64,000 bases of DNA. Source: Mangrovicoccus sp. HB161399. Lineage in GTDB: Bacteria; Pseudomonadota; Alphaproteobacteria; Rhodobacterales; Rhodobacteraceae. Below, piece by piece: positions 57,495 through 64,000 of this stretch. The notes under the pieces were generated by a model. That model worked only from the letters and a program-made list of their open reading frames with translations, was not told where the DNA came from and did no database searches. A program made the position numbers and the translations under genes. Every line of letters begins with the position of its first letter. Within the stretch, counting starts at the first letter, position 1. The stretch covers positions 33,807 to 97,806 of the forward strand of contig NZ_JAATVU010000022.1 in the NCBI RefSeq assembly GCF_013184745.1. The letters are read 5' to 3'.

Positions 57495-57926
57495 ATGACA
57501 CAGATGATCTTCGTCAACCTGCCCGTCGCCGACCTGCCCCGCTCGATGGCCTTCTACGAGGCGGTGGGATTCCGCAACGAGCCGAAATTCACCAATGACC
57601 AGGCGGCGATGATGGTGCTGTCGGACACGATCGCCGTCATGCTGCTGACCCACGGCTTCTGGGCGGGCTTCACCTCGAAGCGCCGCATCGATGCCAGGAC
57701 CGAGGCGCAGGTGCTGCTCTGCATCAGCCGCGGCAGCCGGGCGGAAGTAGATGCCGTGACCGAGGCCGCGGCGGCGGCGGGCGGCAGGGCCGATCCGGGC
57801 CCGGTGCAGGATCACGGCTTCATGTACGGGCGCAGCTTCGAGGATCCGGACGGGCATGTCTGGGAGCCGATGTGGATGGAGCCTGCGGCCGCGGCCTGCG
57901 GCGCCGCGGAACCGGCCGAAATCTGA
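57495..57926 (+). CDS. VOC-family (glyoxalase-like) protein
   Basis: 143 residues, VOC superfamily: IFVNLPVADLPRSMAFYEAVGF at the start and YGRSFEDPDGHVWEPMWM at the end, which is the PhnB-like/lactoylglutathione-lyase-related branch. Members bind divalent metal and act in dioxygenase, isomerase or resistance reactions. AAGGAGAG precedes the ATG. It probably shares transcription with the next VOC gene (12-base gap) under the divergent HxlR regulator. Confidence 0.86.
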   Translation: MTQMIFVNLPVADLPRSMAFYEAVGFRNEPKFTNDQAAMMVLSDTIAVMLLTHGFWAGFTSKRRIDARTEAQVLLCISRGSRAEVDAVTEAAAAAGGRADPGPVQDHGFMYGRSFEDPDGHVWEPMWMEPAAAACGAAEPAEI

Positions 57927-57938
57927 GGGGGCGGGACC

Positions 57939-58718
57939 GTGGCGAACTATCCCGGCGATTTCATCTGGTACGAACTGGTCACCCCCGACCCCGCGGGCGC
58001 GCAGGCCTTCTATGGCGGGCTGCTCGGCTGGTCCTTCGAACTCTCGGCCGGGCCGGACGGCGAGTACACGCTGTTCCGGGCCGACGGGCCGCCGGTCGGC
58101 GGGGTGATGCATCTGCTCCCGGCCATGGCGGAGAACGGGGCGGCGCCCGGCTGGCGCGGCTATCTTGCCGTGGAGGATGCCGACGTTTCCGCCGCGGCGA
58201 TCGCGCAGGCGGGCGGGCGCATCCTCTACGGACCCGCGGACATTCCCGGCATCGGCCGTTTCGCCCTGGCGCTCGATCCCGGCGGCGCGGTCTTCTACGT
58301 CATGCGCGCCCTGTCGGAGGAGAGCAGCGAAAGCTTCGCCCAGGATGCGCCCCGCGTCGGACATTGCGCCTGGAACGAGCTGCGCGCGCCCGACCCGGCC
58401 GCGGCGCTGGCCTTCTATGCGGCGATCTTCGGCTGGGAAGTCGCGGAGCGGATGGATATGGGACCGGAGGGCTTCTACGAGATGCTGCGCAATCCTCCGC
58501 AGACCAGCCTGCTGGGCGCGGCAATGGCTGCGGGCGATCTGCCGCCGGGCTGGATCTTCTACTTCCGCGTCCCGGATATCGGCGCGGCGGCGGAGCGGAT
58601 CGCCGCAACCGGCGGCAAGGTGATCTTCGGCCCGATGGAGGTTCCCGGCGGCGAGTTCGTGCTGAACGGGCTCGACCCCCAGGGCGCGCGCTTCGCGCTT
58701 GTCGGCAAGAAGGTCTAG
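57939..58718 (+). CDS. Two-domain VOC-family protein
   Basis: 259 residues starting with GTG. Two glyoxalase-like domains in tandem: residues ~1-125 begin PGDFIWYELVTPDPAGAQAFYGGLLGW, and ~130-259 begin GHCAWNELRAPDPAAALAFYAAIFGW. This duplicated form is that of the CFP30B / hydroxylase-like VOC group, with no defined reaction. The G-rich AGGGGGCGGG sequence before the GTG is the ribosome binding site. Confidence 0.86.
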   Translation: MANYPGDFIWYELVTPDPAGAQAFYGGLLGWSFELSAGPDGEYTLFRADGPPVGGVMHLLPAMAENGAAPGWRGYLAVEDADVSAAAIAQAGGRILYGPADIPGIGRFALALDPGGAVFYVMRALSEESSESFAQDAPRVGHCAWNELRAPDPAAALAFYAAIFGWEVAERMDMGPEGFYEMLRNPPQTSLLGAAMAAGDLPPGWIFYFRVPDIGAAAERIAATGGKVIFGPMEVPGGEFVLNGLDPQGARFALVGKKV

Positions 58719-58822
58719 CGCCCGCTTCCGGCCCGCGCTGCGGGAGGGTGCCCTGCCGCCGATTCCCCCGTCCGCCGGGGCTGGACTGTGCTAGGCTGGG
58801 CGGAAAAATGGGGGGACAGAAA

Positions 58823-60454
58823 ATGGACTATTTCGATCTGGGAACGTTCAGCCGCCCGGCCAGCGCGGTTCCGGAGGCGCAGGTTTGGTGCGACCGCGGC
58901 ATGGTCTGGCTCTTTGCCTACAACCACGAGGAAGCCATCGTCTGCTTCGAGCGGGCGGTGGCCGCGGACCCGGCCTGCGCGCTGGCGCATTGGGGCATCG
59001 CCTACGGGCTGGGGCCGAACTACAACAAGCCCTGGGAGGTCTTCACCCCCGAGGAAAAGGCGCCCGCGCTGGCGCGCGCCCATGCCGCCCTGGCGGCGGG
59101 GCTGGCGCTGGGGACCGCCTCCCCGGCGGAGCGGGCACTGCTCGGCGCGCTGGCCGCGCGCTATCCGGACGACCCGGGGATCGAGGACTACCAGCCGTTC
59201 AACGACGGCTTCGCCGCGGCGATGCAGCCCGTGTACGAGGCGCATCCGGACGACCTGGACGTGACCTTCGCCTATGCCGAGGCGATGATGAACCGGACGC
59301 CCTGGCAGCTGTGGGACCTGCAGGAGGGCGTGCCCGCGGCCGGGGCCTCGACGGCCGGGGCGATGGCGGTGCTGGAGCGCGCCTTCGCCGAGCTGCCCGG
59401 CGCCTGGGACCATCCGGGGCTGCTGCACATGTACATCCACCTCATGGAAATGTCGCCTTTCCCGGAACGTGCCCTGCGCCATGGCGACCGGCTGACCGGG
59501 CTGGTGCCGGATGCCGGCCATCTGGTCCACATGGCGACGCATATCGACGTGCTCTGCGGGGACTACCACAACGTGCTGGAGCGGAACCTCGCGGCGGCGA
59601 AGGTCGACGACAGGTTCAAGGCCCATGCCGGACCGGCCAATTTCTACGCGCTCTACCGCATCCACAACCTGCATTTCGCGCTTTACGGCGCGATGTTCCT
59701 GGGACGGAAGGCCGAGGCGCTGGCGGCGGCGGCCCGGCTGCGGGAGGAGGTGCCGGACGAGGTGGTGCGGGCCTATCCCGACCTGTTCGAGACCTTCGTG
59801 GCGGCCGCGCCGCACGTCTACATACGCTTCGGCCTCTGGTCCGAGATCCTCGATCTGGAGCTGCCCGCGGACCGCGACCTCTACGTCACCACCACGGCGC
59901 TCATCCACTATGCGCGGGCCGTGGCATTGGCCAATCTGGGCCGTCACGCCGAGGCTGAGCAGGCCCGCGCCGCCTTCGCGGAGGCCCATGCGCGCGTGCC
60001 CGCGGAGCGGATGCTGTTCAACAACGCGGCGCGCGACGTGCTGGGCGTGGCCGAGGAGATGATGCTGGGCGAGCTGGCCTTCAAGGCGGGGCGGCGCGAA
60101 GAGGGGCTTGCCCATCTGCGCGCCGCTGTTTCCCGCGATGACGGGCTCCTCTACGAGGAACCCTGGTCCTGGCCGCAGCCCGCGCGCCACGCGCTCGGCG
60201 CGCTGCTGATGGAGGCGGGCGGATGCGCCGAGGCCGAGGCGGTCTACCGCGCCGATCTCGGGCTCGACGGCAAGCTGCCCCGGCCCAGCCAGCATCCCCG
60301 CAATGTCTGGGCGCTGCACGGCCTGCACGAATGCCTGCAGCAGCGGGGCGAGACGGTGGAGCGGCCGCATGTCAAGGCGCTGCTCGACCAGGCGGTGGCG
60401 CGCGCCGACATCCCGATCCGGGCGAGCTGCCTCTGCCGGGCGAAAGCCGCCTAG
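58823..60454 (+). CDS. TPR-repeat protein
   Basis: 543 residues, all-alpha, with tetratricopeptide-like repeats: GMVWLFAYNHEEAIVCFERAVAADPACALAHWGIA near residue 30, and later repeats around 220-500 (ARAVALANLGRHAEAEQARAAF). A conserved family pattern HPGLLHMYIHLMEMS with nearby HMATHID is seen in cytoplasmic TPR proteins of unknown function. The ATG at 58823 was preferred (GGGGGA six bases before); one at 58808 adds five residues. The gene stands alone. No function can be given. Confidence 0.8.
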   Translation: MDYFDLGTFSRPASAVPEAQVWCDRGMVWLFAYNHEEAIVCFERAVAADPACALAHWGIAYGLGPNYNKPWEVFTPEEKAPALARAHAALAAGLALGTASPAERALLGALAARYPDDPGIEDYQPFNDGFAAAMQPVYEAHPDDLDVTFAYAEAMMNRTPWQLWDLQEGVPAAGASTAGAMAVLERAFAELPGAWDHPGLLHMYIHLMEMSPFPERALRHGDRLTGLVPDAGHLVHMATHIDVLCGDYHNVLERNLAAAKVDDRFKAHAGPANFYALYRIHNLHFALYGAMFLGRKAEALAAAARLREEVPDEVVRAYPDLFETFVAAAPHVYIRFGLWSEILDLELPADRDLYVTTTALIHYARAVALANLGRHAEAEQARAAFAEAHARVPAERMLFNNAARDVLGVAEEMMLGELAFKAGRREEGLAHLRAAVSRDDGLLYEEPWSWPQPARHALGALLMEAGGCAEAEAVYRADLGLDGKLPRPSQHPRNVWALHGLHECLQQRGETVERPHVKALLDQAVARADIPIRASCLCRAKAA

Positions 60455-60606
60455 CCGCAGGCCGGCTCGCGGGCCGGGGCCAGGGCCATGCCGGCCAGGT
60501 CCGGGAGGTCCATGCGTTCGGGGTGCCCGGCCGGTCGGCCCGGCGCGGGCGCAGCCGGAACGGCGGACGGGCCTGGCGCCCTGTGCCCTGCGGCGATCCG
60601 GGGCGG

Positions 60607-61215
60607 TCAGGGCGGCGGCGGCCCCAACTCCCGCGCCATGGCCGAGCGCAGCAGCGCGATCGCCTCTGCGCGGCCGAGCACCGAGGCCAGCCATTTCGAG
60701 GACAGCCCCTCGACCAGGGCCGTCAGCCGCGCGGCGCTGCCGGCCGGATCGGTCCCGGGTGCCACGCTGCCATCGGCCAGTCCCGTGCGGATCAGCCTGC
60801 TGACGGTGTCTTCCCAGTTGCGCGCGGCCTCCCGCACCAGCGGCACCAGCGCCGGATCGAAGGCTGCGCTTGCGGTTGCCTCGCTCCAGACCACGGCCAG
60901 CTCCCGCACCTCCGGCAACTCCGAAAACTCGCCCTCGAGCAGTGCCGATAGCTGCGCGCGCCCGTCCAGCTGGCGGACCGGCGTCTCTGCCAGCCCGGCC
61001 AGCGCAAGCTCGTTGGTCCTGAGCAGGACGGCCTGCACGAGACCGCCGCGCGACTTGAAATGGTAATAGATCAGCGAAACGGCGATGCCGGCCTCCTTCG
61101 CCACGTCCTCCACCCGCAGGCCGCGGATGCCGTGCCCGGCGACCATCCGGGCGGTGGCGGCGAGGATCCGGCCCCGGGTCTCCGCTGCCTTCTCAGCCCT
61201 CGCGGTCCTGGCCAT
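60607..61215 (-). CDS. TetR-family transcriptional regulator
   Basis: 202 residues. The N-terminal TetR HTH spans residues ~12-58 (TRGRILAATARMVAGHGIRGLRVEDVAKEAGIAVSLIYYHFKSRGGLVQAV), followed by a ligand-binding domain. Its first 23 bases overlap the end of the upstream arginase-family gene, so it is translated from the same message. The perfect 24-base palindrome upstream of that operon is its likely binding site, giving autoregulation. Confidence 0.93.
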   Translation of the reverse strand: MARTARAEKAAETRGRILAATARMVAGHGIRGLRVEDVAKEAGIAVSLIYYHFKSRGGLVQAVLLRTNELALAGLAETPVRQLDGRAQLSALLEGEFSELPEVRELAVVWSEATASAAFDPALVPLVREAARNWEDTVSRLIRTGLADGSVAPGTDPAGSAARLTALVEGLSSKWLASVLGRAEAIALLRSAMARELGPPPP

Positions 61216-62209
61216 GCCCAAGTTCCTTCCGGCGCGCGGCCCGCAGCGCCATGCCGTTGAGATATTCGCGGACGACGTAATGCCCCGCGAAGGCTGTGAT
61301 GTCCGCGCCTTCGATGGCGCGCGGCGAGACCTCGACCACGTCGGCCCCGACAAGTTCGACGCGCGACGCGACCTCGCGCACCGCCCAGAGCAGGTCGGGC
61401 GTGGTCATGCCGCCCGGTTCCAGCGTTCCGGTGCCGGGGGCGAAGGCCGGGTCCAGCACGTCGATGTCGACGGTGACATAGACCGGGCCGCTGCCGATCT
61501 CCGACAGCATCGCCTCGACCACCGGCTTGATCCCGCGGTCGCGCACCTCGTGCATCCAATGCGTGCGGATGCCGTTCCGGCGCTGCCATTCGATCGCCTC
61601 GGGAAAGGTGTAGTAGCCGCGGATCCCCAGCTGGTGGTAGCGGGAGCCGTCCACCAGGCCCTCCTCGACGAGCTGCCGGAACACGGTCGAATGGTTGTTC
61701 TTCGTCAGCCCGAGATAGGACGGGTCGGTGTCGGTATGGGCATCGAAATGGATCAGCCCGAGCCCGGGATGGCGCGCCGCCGCGGCCCGGATGCAGGGAT
61801 TGGCGATCCAGTGGTCGCCGCCCAGAGCCAGGGGCACGGCCCCTGCGTCGAGCACTTCGCCGGCTAGGCGCGCGATCGACTCGGAACTCCGGTCCCCGTC
61901 CCCCTGGATGACGGGCGCATCGCCGTAGTCCAGCAGCTTGAACTCGGCCAGCGGGTCGATCCCGACCTCGGGTTCTGCGGCGCCGACATGGCCCGCTGCC
62001 CGGATGGCACGGGGTCCGTAGCGCGCGCCGGGATGGTCGAACTGGCAATCCCACGGGGCGCCGATGATCGCGGCCCTGCATCCGGCGAGGTCGGCGGGGT
62101 CCTCCGAATAGGGGAGCCCGGCAAAGGTCGGCAGCCCGATATGGTTCTCCTTCGCGCCGATGGTGCCTTTCAGCGGCCAGTCCTTCCAGCGCCCGTTCGG
62201 ATCGATCAT
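61193..62209 (-). CDS. Arginase-family ureohydrolase (agmatinase-like)
   Basis: 338 residues of the arginase/agmatinase superfamily. The manganese ligands are visible in LGGDHWI, IHFDAHTDTD and VTVDIDVLDPAFAPGTGTLEPGG. The N-terminus GAPWDCQFDHPGARYGPRAIR is agmatinase-like. Such enzymes split agmatine, guanidinobutyrate, proclavaminate or related guanidines into urea and an amine. Agmatine would yield putrescine, a polyamine precursor, an attractive but unproven link to the polyamine siderophore of this window. The TetR gene overlaps its end. Confidence 0.88.
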   Translation of the reverse strand: MIDPNGRWKDWPLKGTIGAKENHIGLPTFAGLPYSEDPADLAGCRAAIIGAPWDCQFDHPGARYGPRAIRAAGHVGAAEPEVGIDPLAEFKLLDYGDAPVIQGDGDRSSESIARLAGEVLDAGAVPLALGGDHWIANPCIRAAAARHPGLGLIHFDAHTDTDPSYLGLTKNNHSTVFRQLVEEGLVDGSRYHQLGIRGYYTFPEAIEWQRRNGIRTHWMHEVRDRGIKPVVEAMLSEIGSGPVYVTVDIDVLDPAFAPGTGTLEPGGMTTPDLLWAVREVASRVELVGADVVEVSPRAIEGADITAFAGHYVVREYLNGMALRAARRKELGHGQDREG

Positions 62210-62273
62210 GTCCCGTCCCTGTCCTGTTGCGGAAATCCGCGGAAACCGTCCCCGCGATTGGCGCCCTGCATAT

Positions 62274-62297
62274 TATTGACTGAAATTTCAGTCAATA
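62274..62297. promoter_or_regulatory. Perfect 24-base palindrome, probable TetR operator
   Basis: TATTGACTGAAA followed directly by its exact reverse complement. It is AT-rich and lies 65 bases before the arginase-family start, next to the operon that also encodes a TetR regulator. It is the clearest operator in the window. Confidence 0.9.
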
Positions 62298-63826
62298 GAT
62301 TCGCGACCCCAATGCCGGGACCGGGTTCCGGGGTACGCAAAGGGGGGTGCCCGGAAGCTGGCGCGATGGCGGACGGCGATGGCTGGGCCGGGCCGGACCT
62401 GTCCGGATCCGGGCCGGGCCGGATGCTGCGCTCCTTGGCACGCAGGAGCGCGCCGCGGATTGGCTGGGGCCGCTATCGGAGATGGACGGCAGGACCGTTC
62501 CGCCGGCGGGAAAGGGGGCAAGCCGCATCCGCGCCCGCATGGCGCCCGGCAGGTCCGCTGGTTCCGCCGCGCCCTTTTCCCCTGTGCCATGCGGGGGCGG
62601 GCCGACCCCGGCAGCGCGCCGCCGTCCGCACGGCACAGGGTGCACGAGGCCTTGCCGGGCCCGCCGAAGACCAGCTCGATCTTTTGGCTGCCGCCGTCTC
62701 CCGCGGCCGCAGAGCCGCGGCCGGTCGACTGCCCCACGAGCGTCCAGGTTCCCGGAGCGCCGTGCCATGCGCGCTTGGCCGGTGTTCCGCAGGAGTGCGG
62801 GCTTGCCCTCTCCGCTGTGCCAGCCATCCGGCGCCGCGGCGTGCCGGTCGGGACGCGCGTCGACCGCCGCCCTCAGCAGCAGCATCTCGGCGTGCAGGGG
62901 CCTGCGCAGCTGCTTTGCCTGCCTCCGGAGAAACCGGCCCCCGTGGCCGGAAAGAGCCGGGCGGCGACAGTCGAACCGGATCAGTTCGATGGCAGCCGCG
63001 GCCAGCGCGAGATCGAACGGCGCCCGGCTTGGGATCAATCCGCTGGGAACGGCGGCTCGGACGGCGCCGAGTGGGGTGGCTGGCATTGCCACCGCGATCT
63101 CCGCCCGGCCGCTGCAGAGATTTTGCCGATGATGCTTCTTCCGGATCCGCGCCGGCCCTTCGTCGGCTTGCGGTCCGGTCGGCGCAGGGCGTTTAGGCAG
63201 ACTCAGCGTGCCGTCACGGGCCAATGACGCGCGGGGCTGCCGGCCCGCCGCCGTCTGCAAACAGACCTTGCGGTAGGCGCGCGGATTGGCCGGAAACGGG
63301 CAGCAAGACGCGGACAGTGACGCCTCTCTGCGCGCCTCGACGGGTGCGTCAAGGCCGCCCGCTGCCGACCCGGGAGCATTAGCCCGCCAAGGGCTAGTCA
63401 CGGGGGCGCGGCGCTCGTCGCGCCACCTTCGGGGAATGGCCTCTGCCCCGGCTGAAGCTGATCACCCTTTGTCAGGGGGTGCTGCCAATCCGCAAAGCCA
63501 CCGCCGCCAGCTCATTGGCTCCACAGACTTTGCTGCGGGACATGGCGAAACAGCGATGCTGCCTGCATTGCAAGGCATGGATTTCGACGGGCCGGTGCTG
63601 CGCTAGTCATCCTCGGCGGCCTGCCGAGCGCATTGGAGCGCGGCCCCGGGAGGCCAGTTCCTCCATGCGGCAGGCAATCGTTGGCGCCAGATCTCCGCGC
63701 CCGGCTCCTGCCAGGCTTCGCGTGAGGTTGCGACCGGCCCCATCCGCGCTGCGGGCCGTCAGCGACGCGGAACTGTCGTCCCGTCGACCATCGGAGGAGC
63801 CCGTTCCGGCATGGCCAGTCCGTAGG
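62298..63826. other. 1.5-kb region without recognisable gene
   Basis: The longest gene-poor stretch of the window. Open frames occur on both strands, as usual at this GC content, but none shows family motifs, a good start site or typical codon preference. It lies between the arginase promoter and a transposase gene, so it may be decayed or inserted DNA. No tRNA was seen. Confidence 0.5.
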
Positions 63827-64000
63827 TCATGTTGACAAAAAGCGTAGCCAGATTCGGACAGACGCGATGCCGATGAACCCGAGGAAACTCAGGGCGGTCT
63901 TGTCATAGCGCGTTGCCACCCGACGGCACCGCTTGAGCTTGGAGAAGCAGCGTTCGGCCAGGTTGCGCCAGCGGTAGAAGTCGCGGTCGACGGCGCGCCA
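63827..64000 (-). mobile_element. IS5-family transposase, C-terminal end (partial)
   Basis: The frame continues past the window edge; the last 57 residues are present. They read YRWRNLAERCFSKLKRCRRV then ATRYDKTALSFLGFIGIASV and RIWLRFLST-stop, the typical end of IS5 / IS427-group DDE transposases (the E of the catalytic triad is in the NLAERCFSKLK region). The terminal inverted repeat should lie just downstream (lower coordinates) of 63827, but I could not define it from one end. Confidence 0.9.

Noticed and set aside
1..64000. tRNA, rRNA or CRISPR arrays
   Set aside because: I looked for T-loop sequences and regularly spaced direct repeats on both strands and found none; a covariance search could still find a small RNA I missed.

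Overview
The window is uniformly GC-rich, tightly packed bacterial DNA in which most neighbouring genes overlap by 1-14 bases. Codon use and gene content fit an alphaproteobacterium of the Rhodobacterales/Paracoccaceae type; this is an inference, since no rRNA, tRNA or housekeeping marker is present. The content is transport, catabolism, secondary metabolism and regulation, so it reads like an accessory part of a chromosome or a large plasmid/chromid. No CRISPR array or replication origin was seen. The right edge cuts into an IS5-type transposase.

Layout. 0-3 kb: a dehydratase / RidA / class-V aminotransferase operon (minus) with a divergent LysR gene. 2.8-7.2 kb: single metabolic genes (methyltransferase, DUF1203, an unknown protein, a Gfo/Idh oxidoreductase) and a 1-kb gene-free gap. 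7.2-18.2 kb: a redox island. It has ferredoxin reductase and 7Fe ferredoxin (minus), then on the plus strand DUF971, an AprA-like flavoprotein, an AprB-like ferredoxin, a HEAT-repeat protein, a substrate-binding protein with an apparent NosL-like C-terminal domain, an ABC permease, an unknown membrane protein, an ABC ATPase, SCO and PCuAC copper chaperones, a dihaem cytochrome c and a Crp/Fnr-type regulator. I could not match this set to a described pathway, and it is my main candidate for a new system. 18.3-26.3 kb: a three-gene amino-acid-type catabolic operon, a LacI regulator with three palindromic operator candidates, and an arylsulfotransferase-family gene leading a second taurine/sulfonate-type ABC transporter.

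27.4-51.1 kb: an AllE-type cupin and an MFS exporter, then a complete catecholate siderophore locus: TonB receptor, four-gene FecBCD/ATPase importer, a flavin monooxygenase, 2,3-dihydroxybenzoate synthesis (isochorismate synthase, isochorismatase, dehydrogenase), phosphopantetheinyl transferase, stand-alone aryl carrier protein, DHB-AMP ligase and three NRPS proteins. The NRPS domains add up to the vibriobactin/agrobactin/parabactin logic: a VibH-like free condensation domain plus a VibF-like chain. Here VibF is split into Cy-Cy-A and C*-PCP-C proteins, and VibB is split into isochorismatase and carrier. A shared 17-base motif (TGA-N9-TCGGA-like) precedes the receptor, importer, dhbC and NRPS promoters and is a candidate iron-response box.

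51.2-64 kb: a HipBA toxin-antitoxin pair, LysR plus MFS, a PAP2 phosphatase with diacylglycerol/undecaprenol kinase, an HxlR regulator divergent from two glyoxalase-fold proteins, a TPR protein, and an arginase-family hydrolase operon with its TetR regulator and a perfect 24-base palindrome. About 1.5 kb without a recognisable gene follows, then the transposase fragment.
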